NCBI RefSeq assembly: GCF_946885855.1
Contig: NZ_CAMPHH010000063.1
Location: 1 to 13,915, forward strand
DNA: 13,915 nucleotides
DNA from: an uncultured Actinotalea sp.
GTDB taxonomy: Bacteria > Actinomycetota > Actinomycetes > Actinomycetales > Cellulomonadaceae
Reading direction: 5' to 3'
A model generated the notes under the pieces. It was not told where the DNA came from, did not search any database, and was given only the letters and a program-made list of their open reading frames with translations. Every line of letters starts with the position of its first letter. Position 1 is the stretch's first letter. Made by a program: the position numbers and the translations under genes. Of the stretch, positions 1 to 7,563 are shown piece by piece.

Positions 1-4
1 TGCC

Positions 5-41
5 TAGAGTGGTCGCCGCAGCCCGTCCCGGCCCCGAGGAG
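5..41 (+). promoter_or_regulatory. Promoter -10 box and ribosome binding site of the cystathionine beta-synthase gene
   Basis: TAGAGT at 5-10 matches the actinobacterial -10 pattern TANNNT, which would put the transcript start near 17 and give a leader of about 33 bases. GAGGAG at 36-41 lies 8 bases before the GTG at 50 and is a good Shine-Dalgarno site. The -35 region would fall outside the window, so the promoter call rests on the -10 box and its spacing alone. Confidence 0.5.
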
Positions 42-49
42 CCCGCCCC

Positions 50-1483
50 GTGACCTACGCCCAGCACATCTCCGAGCTCGTCGGCGGCACGCCGCTCGTG
101 CAGCTGACGTCCGTGACGCAGGGCCTCGCGGCGACCGTGCTCGCCAAGGTCGAGTACCTCAACCCCGGTGGCTCGGTGAAGGACCGTATCGCCCAGAAGA
201 TGATCGAGGCCGCTGAGGCCTCGGGCGAGCTGCGTCCCGGCGGCACGATCGTCGAGCCGACCAGCGGCAACACGGGTGTCGGCCTGGCCCTCGTCGCGCA
301 GCGCAGGGGCTACCGCTGCGTCTTCGTCTGCCCGGACAAGGTCTCCCAGGACAAGCGTGACGTCCTCACCGCGTACGGTGCCGAGGTCGTCGTGACGCCG
401 ACGGCGGTCCACCCGGAGGACCCGCGGTCGTACTACTCGGTCTCGGACCGCCTCGCGCGGGAGATCCCGGGCGGCTGGAAGCCGAACCAGTACGTCAACG
501 CCAACGGCCCGGCCAGCCACTACGAGTCGACCGGCCCGGAGATCTGGCGGGACACCGACGGCACCGTCACGCACCTCGTCGCCGGGGTCGGCACGGGCGG
601 CACCATCACCGGCACGGGCCGGTACCTCAAGGACGTCAGCGCCGACCGCGCCGCCGAGCACGGCGGGCGGGTCCGCGTCGTCGGTGCGGACCCGGCCGGC
701 TCGGTGTACTCCGGTGGCGACGGCCGCCCCTACCTCGTCGAGGGCGTCGGCGAGGACTTCTGGCCCGGGGCGTACGACCCGTCGGTCCCGGACGAGGTCA
801 TCCCCGTCACGGACGCCGAGTCCTTCGCGATGACGCGCCGGCTCGCCCGCGAGGAGGGCCTGCTCGTCGGCGGCTCCTGCGGCATGGCGGTCGTGGCGGC
901 GTTGCGTCTCGCGGAGCGGCTGCAGCAGGAGGACCCGGCGGAGGCGGCGCGCGCCACGATCGTCGTCATCCTGCCCGACGGCGGACGCGGCTACATGTCC
1001 AAGATCTTCTCCGACCGGTGGATGCAGGAGCACGGCTTCCTCGCGGAGGAGGGCGCCGACGGCGCCGCGGCGACCGGCGCGGGCAGCGTGCGGGCGGTCG
1101 CGGACGCCGTCGTCGCGCGACGGGGCGGCGCGTTCCCGCACGCGCGGGCGGACGGGACGGTCGCGGACGCCGTCGTCGCGCTGCGCGAGCACGGGCTGCC
1201 GGCCCTGCCCGTCGTCACCGCGGCGCCCCCGGTCAAGCTCGGTGAGGTCGCCGCGTCCGTCACCGAGCGGGGGCTCTTGCAGCGCCTCGCCGACGGGACG
1301 GCGGCGGCCGGTGACGCGCTGGCGGACCACCTGGAGCCGGCGCTGCCGCTCGTCGGGCACCGTCAGAGCGTGGCGTCGCTGCGAGCCGCGCTGACGGCGG
1401 CGGAGGTGGTCGTCGTGACCGCCGACGGCGACCCGGTGACCGTCCTCGGGCGGGCCGACCTCCTCGCCGACCTGACCGGGTGA
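50..1483 (+). CDS. cbs: Cystathionine beta-synthase (PLP enzyme with C-terminal CBS domain pair)
   Basis: This 477-residue enzyme condenses L-serine (or O-acetylserine in some relatives) with homocysteine to give cystathionine, the first step of reverse transsulfuration, in the cytoplasm. The fold type II PLP core covers residues 1 to about 330. The PLP lysine is K44 in NPGGSVKDR, the substrate loop TSGNTG is at 71-76, and the phosphate-binding GTGGT is at 181-185. The EGVGEDFWP stretch at 231-239 and a downstream GGSCG are typical of CBS rather than of plain cysteine synthase. Residues 344-477 form two degenerate CBS motifs, a regulatory Bateman module that often binds adenosyl ligands in relatives. 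The N-terminal haem domain of animal CBS is absent. The GTG start is set by GAGGAG 8 bases upstream. The stop overlaps the next gene start (GTGA). O-acetylserine or O-phosphoserine specificity cannot be excluded. Confidence 0.93.
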   Translation: MTYAQHISELVGGTPLVQLTSVTQGLAATVLAKVEYLNPGGSVKDRIAQKMIEAAEASGELRPGGTIVEPTSGNTGVGLALVAQRRGYRCVFVCPDKVSQDKRDVLTAYGAEVVVTPTAVHPEDPRSYYSVSDRLAREIPGGWKPNQYVNANGPASHYESTGPEIWRDTDGTVTHLVAGVGTGGTITGTGRYLKDVSADRAAEHGGRVRVVGADPAGSVYSGGDGRPYLVEGVGEDFWPGAYDPSVPDEVIPVTDAESFAMTRRLAREEGLLVGGSCGMAVVAALRLAERLQQEDPAEAARATIVVILPDGGRGYMSKIFSDRWMQEHGFLAEEGADGAAATGAGSVRAVADAVVARRGGAFPHARADGTVADAVVALREHGLPALPVVTAAPPVKLGEVAASVTERGLLQRLADGTAAAGDALADHLEPALPLVGHRQSVASLRAALTAAEVVVVTADGDPVTVLGRADLLADLTG

Positions 1484-2187
1484 CGGCGCCTGTCGCCGAC
1501 GTCCTCGAGAGCGAGGCGGCGGCCCTCGCGGTCGCCCTCGGGCGGGCCTCGGAGCAGGACGCCGGCCGGGCGACGCGCTGCGCCCCGCTGACCGTCGCCG
1601 CTCTGCTCGGGCACGTGCGGGTCACCCTCCGCGCCCTGGGCCCGATGCTCGCGGCGCCGGAGCCGGAGCGCGAGCCCCGTCCTGCAGGCCCCGGCGTTGC
1701 CGTCAGGGTCGGGGCGGCGGAGTACTACCGGCCGGACGGGCGGTTCTCGCCCGAGACGGATGCCCGGCGGCTCGCCGCCGCCGTCGCGGCGGGGGCGGAG
1801 CACCCCGCGCTGCCCGCCCAGGTCGCCGCCTGGGGCGCCGAGGTCGCGGTGCTCCTCGCCGCGGTGCGGCAGGGGGACCGCGGTGAGGACCGGCTCGTGG
1901 TGACGCGGCACGGGGACGTCATGGTGCTCGCCGACTTCCTCGTCACCCGGGTGCTCGAGGTGGCGGTGCACGGGATCGACCTCGCGGACGCGCTCGGCGC
2001 CCCGCGCTGGACCACGGCCGCCGCGGCGACCCTCCTTCGCGCGCTGCACCTGGACGGTCCGCTGCCCGAGGGCGTCGCCGACGACGTCGCGTTCCTCGGC
2101 CTGGTCACCGGCCGGGACCCGGCGTCACCGCTGCAGCGGGAGGCGCTGAGCCGCGCAGGCGTCCGTCTTCTCGTCCTCGCGGGCTGA
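1480..2187 (+). CDS. Maleylpyruvate isomerase family (mycothiol-dependent, DinB-like fold) protein
   Basis: This 235-residue cytoplasmic protein belongs to the actinobacterial family of mycothiol-dependent maleylpyruvate isomerase relatives. In the family a four-helix DinB-like N-terminal domain binds a divalent metal through a His-Glu-His set. Candidate ligands are visible: H45 in LLGHV, then E160 and H164 in RVLEVAVHGIDLADALG. The C-terminal VTGRDP segment at 209-214 is also usual for the group. Most members have no tested substrate, so maleylpyruvate isomerisation should not be assumed; no gentisate-pathway genes are nearby. The GTG start overlaps the cbs stop by four bases and no clear Shine-Dalgarno site precedes it, which suggests translational coupling to cbs. 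Family assignment is fairly sure and exact function is unknown. Confidence 0.8.
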   Translation: MTAPVADVLESEAAALAVALGRASEQDAGRATRCAPLTVAALLGHVRVTLRALGPMLAAPEPEREPRPAGPGVAVRVGAAEYYRPDGRFSPETDARRLAAAVAAGAEHPALPAQVAAWGAEVAVLLAAVRQGDRGEDRLVVTRHGDVMVLADFLVTRVLEVAVHGIDLADALGAPRWTTAAAATLLRALHLDGPLPEGVADDVAFLGLVTGRDPASPLQREALSRAGVRLLVLAG

Positions 2188-2207
2188 CCCTCCGGCCCCG
2201 CCACCCG

Positions 2208-2242
2208 GCGGGCCGGCCGGCCCGCTCACCCGGCTGAGCCGG
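2208..2242 (+). terminator. Hairpin-rich terminator candidate after the maleylpyruvate isomerase family gene
   Basis: A perfect 18-base palindrome, GCGGGCCGGCCGGCCCGC, fills 2208-2225. A second short stem follows at 2230-2242 (CCGGCT, one base, AGCCGG). They start 20 bases after the upstream stop codon. There is no T-run, as is usual for high-GC actinobacterial terminators. The position after a stop and before a new ribosome binding site supports termination, but efficiency is unknown. Confidence 0.5.
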
Positions 2243-2291
2243 CTCGCCCCGACCCGCTGGTCACCGCGCGCTCCCGGTCACGGCCGCGTGG

Positions 2292-2346
2292 TAGAACGGC
2301 TCGCCACCGGCAGCGATGCCGGTCGTGCCCGACGACGCCCGAGGAG
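2292..2346 (+). promoter_or_regulatory. Possible -10 box and start-deciding ribosome binding site of the esterase gene
   Basis: GAGGAG at 2341-2346 sits 5 bases before the GTG at 2352 and selects that start over an in-frame ATG at 2316, which lacks a comparable site. TAGAAC at 2292-2297 is a weak -10 candidate; no convincing -35 box is seen at the usual distance. The ribosome site is well supported and the promoter is tentative. Confidence 0.4.
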
Positions 2347-2351
2347 ATGCC

Positions 2352-3347
2352 GTGCCCCTGGTCGACCTGCCCGTCGAGGAGCTGCGGGCGTACCGCGCAC
2401 CGCTCACCGAGCCGGAGGGGCTGGACGAGTTCTGGTCGCGCACGCTCGCCGAGACCCGCGCCCACGACCTGGCGCTGCGCACGGAGCGCGTCGACGTCGG
2501 CCTGCCGCTCGTGGAGGTCCTCGACGTGACGTTCGCCGGGTTCGGCGGTCACCCGGTCAAGGCGTGGCTGACGCGGCCCGCCGGCGCGACGGGGGACCTG
2601 CCGGCCGTCGTCGAGTACCTGGGCTACGGCGGCGGCCGCGGGCTGCCCCACGAGCACCTGCTCTGGGCCGCGGCGGGGTACGCGCACCTGGTCATGGACA
2701 CCCGTGGTCAGGGCAGCGGCTGGGGGTCGGGAGGGGCGACGGCCGACCCGGTCGGCGCGGGCAACGCGACCCCCGGGGTGATGACGCGGGGGATCGAGGA
2801 CCCGCACGACCACTACTACCGCCGGCTGTTCACCGACGGCGTCCGCGCGGTCGAGGCGGTGCGGGCGGTCGACGGCGTCGACGCGACGCGGGTCGGCGTC
2901 AAGGGCATCAGCCAGGGCGGGGGGATCGCGCTCGCGGTCGCCGGCCTGGTCCCTGACCTGGTCGCCGTCATGCCCGACGTGCCGTTCCTGTGCCACGTGC
3001 GCCGCGCGCTGGACGTCACGGACGCCTACCCGTACCAGGAGCTCGCGGTGTACCTGTCGGTGCACCGGGACCGCGTGGACACCGTGCTGCGCACGTTCGA
3101 CCACCTCGACGGGCTGCACCTCGGCCGTCGGGCGACGGCCCCGGCGCTGTTCTCCGTCGCCCTGCGCGACCGCACCTGCCCGCCGTCCACGGTCTACGCC
3201 GCGCACAACCACTACGGCGAGCTGACGGGGGAGCGCACGGGTTCGCGGCCGTCGGCGGAGATGGTCGAGTACCCCTTCAACCAGCACGAGGGCGGTCAGC
3301 AGCACCAGCTCGCGCGGCAGCTGCGCTGGTTCGCCGACCGGCTCTGA
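2352..3347 (+). CDS. Acetyl xylan esterase / cephalosporin-C deacetylase (AXE1 family, CE7)
   Basis: This 331-residue alpha/beta hydrolase removes acetyl groups from xylo-oligosaccharides and related small acetylated compounds. Members of this carbohydrate esterase family 7 are usually cytoplasmic multimers of about 320 residues, and no signal peptide is visible here. The nucleophile is S187 in the elbow GISQGG. The acid is D273 in LRDRTCPP and the base is H312 in NQHEGG. The oxyanion-side motif YLGYGGGRG at 89-97 and the RGQGSGW turn at 118-124 are also characteristic. The GTG start gives the usual family opening MPLVDLPVEELRAYR; an ATG at 2316 would add 12 unconserved residues. The gene has its own leader and hairpins at both ends, so it is probably monocistronic. 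Lack of a secretion signal points to action on imported acetylated oligosaccharides. Confidence 0.93.
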   Translation: MPLVDLPVEELRAYRAPLTEPEGLDEFWSRTLAETRAHDLALRTERVDVGLPLVEVLDVTFAGFGGHPVKAWLTRPAGATGDLPAVVEYLGYGGGRGLPHEHLLWAAAGYAHLVMDTRGQGSGWGSGGATADPVGAGNATPGVMTRGIEDPHDHYYRRLFTDGVRAVEAVRAVDGVDATRVGVKGISQGGGIALAVAGLVPDLVAVMPDVPFLCHVRRALDVTDAYPYQELAVYLSVHRDRVDTVLRTFDHLDGLHLGRRATAPALFSVALRDRTCPPSTVYAAHNHYGELTGERTGSRPSAEMVEYPFNQHEGGQQHQLARQLRWFADRL

Positions 3348-3398
3348 CCACCGGCCAGGAGGCGCGACCCGGCACACCGCGCTCGGCACGCCACCCCC

Positions 3399-3414
3399 GG
3401 CCGGCCTTCCGGCC
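3399..3414 (+). terminator. Short hairpin after the esterase gene
   Basis: GGCCGG (3399-3404), loop CCTT and CCGGCC (3409-3414) form a 6-bp GC-only stem about 50 bases after the esterase stop. It could terminate the esterase transcript. In such GC-rich DNA short stems are common, so this is only a candidate. The rest of the 187-base gap to the FKBP gene shows no clear gene. Confidence 0.3.
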
Positions 3415-3534
3415 CGCGTGCGCGCTGCCGCGACCGGCCCGGCACGGGCACGGCGGGTCGGGGCGGCGCGCATGCGGCACGATGGACGACGGCCGCGCGC
3501 GCCCCGCGTGGCGAACCGACACGAGAGGCGACCC

Positions 3535-3942
3535 ATGCCCGAGAACCTGCCCACCGCGTCCGGCTCCTTCGGGGACAAGCCCGTCCTGACGTTCCCCGAC
3601 ACGCCGGCTCCGCACGACCTCGCCGTCCAGGTGCTCCACCAGGGCGCCGGCGACACGGTCGAGGCCGGGGACGACATCGAGGTCCACTACTACGGCCAGG
3701 TGTGGGGCGGCCGGATGTTCGACAACAGCTACGACCGCGGCTCGTCGATCTCCTTCGGCATCGGTGTCGGTCAGGTCATCGCCGGCTGGGACGAGGGCCT
3801 GGTCGGCAAGCAGGTCGGCTCGCGGGTGCTCCTGTCGATCCCGCCGCACCTCGGCTACGGCGAGCGCGGCATGCCTGCCGCGGGCATCGGCGGCACCGAC
3901 ACCCTCGTGTTCGTCGTCGACATCGTCGGCACGCGGCACTGA
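3535..3942 (+). CDS. FKBP-type peptidyl-prolyl cis-trans isomerase, single domain
   Basis: This 135-residue protein catalyses cis-trans isomerisation of proline peptide bonds and is probably a cytoplasmic folding helper, since no signal peptide or lipobox is present. After a short N-terminal extension of about 25 residues, one complete FKBP domain fills the rest. Residues lining the FK506/active-site pocket are present: Y52 in HYYGQ, F63-D64 in MFDNS, V81-I82 and W85 in VIAGWDEG, Y108 in LGYGERG and F126 near the C-terminus. The ATG at 3535 is preceded by GAGAGG at 3523-3528 with a 6-base spacer; the open frame extends upstream to 3418 but those extra codons do not resemble the family. The gene stands alone and converges on the alditol oxidase gene. 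Family assignment is very secure; client proteins are unknown. Confidence 0.95.
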   Translation: MPENLPTASGSFGDKPVLTFPDTPAPHDLAVQVLHQGAGDTVEAGDDIEVHYYGQVWGGRMFDNSYDRGSSISFGIGVGQVIAGWDEGLVGKQVGSRVLLSIPPHLGYGERGMPAAGIGGTDTLVFVVDIVGTRH

Positions 3943-3961
3943 CGCCCGGCCCGCGCGGTCG

Positions 3962-3993
3962 GACGGCCCGGGTCCCGTGGGACCCGGGCCGTC
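3962..3993 (+). terminator. Strong perfect hairpin terminator after the FKBP gene
   Basis: GACGGCCCGGGTCCC at 3962-3976 is the exact reverse complement of the 15 bases at 3979-3993, separated by only GT, so a stem of about 14 bp with a small loop forms 20 bases after the FKBP stop. There is no T-run. It lies between convergent genes and may work in both directions. Confidence 0.75.
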
Positions 3994-4006
3994 GCCGTCC
4001 CGGTCC

Positions 4007-4034
4007 GCCGACGACGCGCCGCCGACGACGCGCC
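4007..4034. repeat. Two-copy 14-base tandem repeat
   Basis: The unit GCCGACGACGCGCC occurs twice head to tail, exactly, at 4007-4020 and 4021-4034, and a third partial match follows. It is in the convergent intergenic gap and overlaps the left arm of the hairpin at 4023-4051. It is probably a local duplication without its own function. Confidence 0.7.
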
Positions 4035-4051
4035 GACGCGGCGGGTCGTCG
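4023..4051 (-). terminator. Hairpin terminator candidate after the alditol oxidase operon
   Basis: CGACGAC (4023-4029) pairs with GTCGTCG (4045-4051), and inside it CGCCG (4031-4035) pairs with CGGCG (4039-4043) around an ACG loop, giving a 12-bp stem with one G-G mismatch. It lies about 70 bases downstream of the alditol oxidase stop on the minus strand and could end the five-gene transcript. Confidence 0.5.
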
Positions 4052-4120
4052 CCCGGGGACGCGCGGAGTGTGGCGGGCGGCCGCTCGGTGTGCCGGGACG
4101 GCGGCCGGACGCGCCCCGGG

Positions 4121-5467
4121 TCAGCCGATGAGCCCGTGCCGCTCCAGGAAGGCGTTGTGGAAGCGGCCGTTCGGGTCGAGGCGCGCCGCGAGGTCGCGGG
4201 CGTCGTCGAAGCGCGGGTAGGCGGCGCGCAGGGCGGTCGGGGAGCCGGCCCCCGTCGCGGTGAAGAGCTTGCCCCAGTGCGGGCGCGGGGCGAACGGTGC
4301 GAGCGCCTCCTCGACCTCGACCAGCAGGGCGGTGACGGCCTCCGTGTCCTGTCGCCAGGTGAAGTGCAGGCCGACGGTGGGGCGCCCGTACGCGCCGCTG
4401 AGCCAGAGGTCGTCGGCGGCCATCGTGCGGACCTCGGAGACGAGGAGGACCTCCGCCAGGCGCGGTCCGAGCCGGCGCAGGGCCTCGATCGCGTCGACGG
4501 CGTGCGCGCGGGCGAGCAGGTACTCCGACTGCAGCTCCTCGCCGTGGCTGGGGGTGTGCTCCATCCGGAAGTGCGAGAGGCGCTCGTGCCACGGCCCCGG
4601 TACGGCGAGCTGGTCCGTGGTGCTGGCCGGGTCCACCCCGACCAGCGGGTGCATCGCGACCGCGGACCGTGCCGTGCCCAGCAGGTGGGGCCGGGGCTCC
4701 CACACGGGGGTGACGCGGCTCTTGCGCCACACCTGCGCGACCGTCGGGGCGCGCCAGTCGGTGAAGAGGCTCACGCTGTCCGCGCTGCCGGTCACCGCGT
4801 CGAGGTCGGCGAGCACCGCGTCCCACGGCACGTCGGGGTAGACCTCCTGGGCCACGTCGAACGTCGGCTCGACCGCGAGCGTCACCGCGGTGACGACCCC
4901 GAAGGCCCCGAGCCCCACGACGACGGCGTCCAGGGGCACGTCCGGCCGGTGGGTGCGCGGTGCGGCGTCGTCGGCCGGTGCCTGCGCGGCGCCGACGGTC
5001 ACCAGCTCGCCGTCGGCGGACACCAGCTCCAGCCCGCGGACCGCGGTCGCGAGCGTCCCGCTCCGGTCGCCCGAGCCGTGCGTCCCCGTCGCCACGGCGC
5101 CGGCGACGGAGAGGTGCGGGAGGGAGGCGAGGTTGTGCACGGCCCAGCCGGCGCCGTGCAGCACCGGCGCGAGCGCGCCATAGCGCAGGGCGGCCGGGAC
5201 CCGGACGGTCCGGGCCGCCGCGTCGACCTCGACCGCTCCGGGCAGCCGGTCGAGGCAGACGAGGGCGTCGCCGTCGGCCACGTCCGTGAACGAGTGCCGG
5301 CTCCCGAGCGCGCGGACCCGCGGCTCGGCGACGACGACCTCGCGCAGCTCCTCGAGCGAACGCGGCTCGTGCAGGCGCGCGGCGCGGTACGTGAGGTTCC
5401 CCGCCCAGTTGCGTCCGGCGCCGGGCGCGTGCCCGTCACCGGTCGTCGTCGTGTCGTCAGAGCTCAT
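4121..5467 (-). CDS. aldO: Alditol oxidase (FAD-dependent, xylitol/sorbitol oxidase type)
   Basis: This 448-residue flavoprotein of the vanillyl-alcohol oxidase superfamily is expected to oxidise the terminal hydroxyl of alditols such as xylitol or sorbitol to the aldose with release of hydrogen peroxide. From memory it aligns along its length with Streptomyces coelicolor AldO. H58 in LGSRHSF corresponds to the histidine that carries covalent FAD (H46). S115, E345, R347, H368, T370 and K400 match the AldO active-site set S106, E320, R322, H343, T345 and K375; the five C-terminal ones share a constant offset of 25. A Pro/Ala-rich insert lies at about 160-180, between flavin-binding segments. 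No signal peptide is seen. The ATG overlaps the response regulator stop (ATGA) and has only a weak ribosome site, so it is probably translationally coupled. A related sugar-lactone oxidase specificity is the main alternative. Confidence 0.9.
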   Translation of the reverse strand: MSSDDTTTTGDGHAPGAGRNWAGNLTYRAARLHEPRSLEELREVVVAEPRVRALGSRHSFTDVADGDALVCLDRLPGAVEVDAAARTVRVPAALRYGALAPVLHGAGWAVHNLASLPHLSVAGAVATGTHGSGDRSGTLATAVRGLELVSADGELVTVGAAQAPADDAAPRTHRPDVPLDAVVVGLGAFGVVTAVTLAVEPTFDVAQEVYPDVPWDAVLADLDAVTGSADSVSLFTDWRAPTVAQVWRKSRVTPVWEPRPHLLGTARSAVAMHPLVGVDPASTTDQLAVPGPWHERLSHFRMEHTPSHGEELQSEYLLARAHAVDAIEALRRLGPRLAEVLLVSEVRTMAADDLWLSGAYGRPTVGLHFTWRQDTEAVTALLVEVEEALAPFAPRPHWGKLFTATGAGSPTALRAAYPRFDDARDLAARLDPNGRFHNAFLERHGLIG

Positions 5468-6153
5468 GAGCCACCCACCAGTCCGGTCTCGTAGGCCAGG
5501 ACCACCGCCTGGACCCGGTCGCGCACGCCGAGCTTCGCCAGGATGCGACCGACGTGCGTCTTCACCGTGGCCTCCGACAGGACGAGGCGCTCGGCGATCT
5601 CGGCGTTGGACAGGCCCTCCGCGACCGTCCGGAGCACCTCGAGCTCGCGCGGCGTGAGGTCGGCGAGGCGGGCGTCCGGGCCGGCGGCGCCGTCCCCGGT
5701 CGCGCCCGCCCGGGGGAGACGGTCCGAGAAGAGGTCGAGCATCCGACGGGTCACGCGCGGGGAGACGACCGCGTCACCGGAGGCGACGGCGCGGATCGCC
5801 GCGACCAGCTCGGGGGGCCGGGCGTCCTTGAGCAGGAAGCCGGCGGCACCGGCGCGCAGGGCCGCGAAGGCGTACTCGTCGAGGTCGAAGGTCGTCAGGA
5901 CCAGCACGCGCGTGCCCGGGTGCTCGGCCACGATCCGCTCGGTGGCCTCGATCCCGTTCATCCCGGGCATCCGGACGTCCATGAGGACGACGTCGGGCCG
6001 CAGCGCGGCCACCTGGGTGAGCGCGCTGCGGCCGTCGGCGGCCTCCCCGACGACCTCGAGGTCGTCCTCGGCCTCGAGGACGAGACCGAATCCCATGCGC
6101 AGCAGGGCCTGGTCGTCCACGAGCAGCACGCGCACGCGCGCCGGTGTCGTCAT
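5464..6153 (-). CDS. NarL/LuxR-family response regulator
   Basis: This 229-residue two-component regulator has an N-terminal receiver domain (residues 7 to about 122) and a C-terminal LuxR-type helix-turn-helix (about 165-229). The acidic pocket D13-D14, the phosphoacceptor D59 in [10 protein letters not shown], the switch T87 and the K109 of FLLKD are all present. The DNA-binding part carries LTPRELEVL and the recognition region [18 protein letters not shown]. The start is the ATG at 6153, because the open frame beyond it has no receiver homology and this ATG overlaps the kinase stop (ATGA). Its partner is almost certainly the kinase encoded just upstream. Targets are not known; the promoter of its own operon near 9440-9505 is the obvious candidate. 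Confidence 0.95.
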   Translation of the reverse strand: MTTPARVRVLLVDDQALLRMGFGLVLEAEDDLEVVGEAADGRSALTQVAALRPDVVLMDVRMPGMNGIEATERIVAEHPGTRVLVLTTFDLDEYAFAALRAGAAGFLLKDARPPELVAAIRAVASGDAVVSPRVTRRMLDLFSDRLPRAGATGDGAAGPDARLADLTPRELEVLRTVAEGLSNAEIAERLVLSEATVKTHVGRILAKLGVRDRVQAVVLAYETGLVGGS

Positions 6154-7523
6154 GTCCTCGCCCCCTGGCTGCCCTCCGCCGTGCCGGTCACGGGTTCGCC
6201 GACCGTCTCGGGGACGGCGGTGACCGCGGCGGCGTCCGTGCCCTCCCAGGGTAGCCAGGCCGTGACGCGCCACCCGTCGGCGTACGGGCCGGCCTCCAGC
6301 CGACCGCCGTACGCCGCCACCCGCTCACGCATGCCGATGAGACCCTGACCGGCCCCGCCCGCCGGCTCGCGCGGCACGGTCGCGCCGAGGTCCGTCACCT
6401 CGACGACGACGCCGCCGTCCTCGCGGCGCAGCACGAGGTCGACCGCCTCCGTCCCGGGCGCGTGCCGCAGGGCGTTGGTGAGCGACTCCTGCGCGATGCG
6501 GAAGACGGCGAGCTGCAGCCCGCCGTCCGGGGGCAGCGGTGTCCCGAGGCCGGTCGTCCGCACGGGCAGCCCCGCGGTGCGGAAGCGCTCGACGAGCCCG
6601 GCGAGGTCGAGCCCACCGGGCTGGGGCTCCAGCGGCGCGTCGTCGCCCTGCAGCACGCCGAGGATGCGCCGCATGTCCGCGAGGGCGGACCGCCCCGTGT
6701 CCGACAGCTCGTCGAGGGCCGCCCGCGCCCGTTCCGGGGAGCGGTCGAGGGCGGCGGTGGCACCGTCGGCCAGGGCGATCATGACGGAGACGCTGTGGGC
6801 GACGACGTCGTGCATCTCCCGCGCGATGCGTGCCCGCTCGCCCGCGAGCGCGAGCTCGGCCTGCCGGTCGCGCTCGCGCGCCACGGCGTTGGCGCGCTCG
6901 ACCAGGTCCGCCAGGTGGAGCCGACGGTTCCGGACGCTCGTGCCGATCGCCATCGCCGCCAGGGCGAAGACGAGCATCCCCGAGACGTCCGCGACCCGGC
7001 CCTGCGGTGAGAACGGCGCGTCGGGGACCAGGACCTCCCGGTCACCGATCGCCAGGGTGGTCGCCGCGACGAGGGCGATCGCCACGCCGGCCGTCGTCCA
7101 CGCGACGCGACCGGGCCGGAGGGAGGCGACGGCGTAGAGCCCGAGCGCCAGGGCGAGGTCGTACCCGTTGAGCGTGTCGGCGACGACCATCGTCGCGGCC
7201 GCGAGGACGGCGAGGGCGACCGCGACGAGCTCGGGCGCACGCCGCCGGGCGACGAGGGTCGCGCTCCCGGCCAGCACCAGCGCGATCGTGGCGGGGACGG
7301 GTCGGTCGGGCCGCGGGTCGAAGAAGGCCGTCAGGACCGCAGGGACGGTGAACCACGCGACGACGACGGCGTCCATGACGCCCGGGTGCCGGCGGAAGAA
7401 CGAGCGGACGCCGCCGGCCCGCTGGGCGTTGTGCACCGTCAGCGGCGGTGCGAGCGGCGGCGCGACCGGTGACACGGCGGGCACCGTCGTCGGGCGCCCG
7501 CGCGCGTCACCGGTCGTGCTCAT
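6150..7523 (-). CDS. Membrane sensor histidine kinase, NarL-type (HisKA_3)
   Basis: This 457-residue kinase senses an unknown signal and phosphorylates the response regulator encoded next to it. A proline-rich N-terminus of about 45 residues precedes five or six membrane segments between roughly 50 and 197, without a large extracellular domain, so sensing probably happens in or at the membrane. The dimerisation domain carries phosphoacceptor H238 in [14 protein letters not shown]. The ATPase domain shows the N box [10 protein letters not shown] (N350), a divergent G1 region VTDLGA (D378) and G2 box GQGLIGM at 392-398. About 30 residues of low-complexity tail follow. The ATG at 7523 lies 40 bases after the permease stop; a 5-bp hairpin (7550-7563) sits in that gap. 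This intramembrane type of kinase is often paired with an ABC exporter, as here. Confidence 0.93.
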   Translation of the reverse strand: MSTTGDARGRPTTVPAVSPVAPPLAPPLTVHNAQRAGGVRSFFRRHPGVMDAVVVAWFTVPAVLTAFFDPRPDRPVPATIALVLAGSATLVARRRAPELVAVALAVLAAATMVVADTLNGYDLALALGLYAVASLRPGRVAWTTAGVAIALVAATTLAIGDREVLVPDAPFSPQGRVADVSGMLVFALAAMAIGTSVRNRRLHLADLVERANAVARERDRQAELALAGERARIAREMHDVVAHSVSVMIALADGATAALDRSPERARAALDELSDTGRSALADMRRILGVLQGDDAPLEPQPGGLDLAGLVERFRTAGLPVRTTGLGTPLPPDGGLQLAVFRIAQESLTNALRHAPGTEAVDLVLRREDGGVVVEVTDLGATVPREPAGGAGQGLIGMRERVAAYGGRLEAGPYADGWRVTAWLPWEGTDAAAVTAVPETVGEPVTGTAEGSQGART

Positions 7524-7563
7524 GCGCTCCAGCCTCGCAGGTGTCGTGGCCCGGTGCGCCGGG

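Noticed and set aside
2316..2351. ATG at 2316 as the esterase start
   Set aside because: It adds 12 residues not seen in the family and lacks a ribosome site, whereas GTG 2352 has GAGGAG at ideal spacing.
2226..3677. Long minus-strand open frame (483 codons) opposite the esterase and FKBP genes
   Set aside because: It is antisense to a clear AXE1 gene with all catalytic residues. Its product is Arg/Ala/Gly-rich with no recognisable domain, as expected for a reading shadow in GC-rich DNA.
3764..5494. Long plus-strand open frame (576 codons) opposite the alditol oxidase gene
   Set aside because: The minus-strand frame matches AldO from end to end. The plus frame gives low-complexity Arg/Gly/Val sequence and starts inside the FKBP gene.
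7550..7563. 5-bp hairpin between permease and kinase genes as a terminator
   Set aside because: The stem CCCGG/CCGGG is too short to set apart from chance at this GC content. It could at most attenuate read-through.
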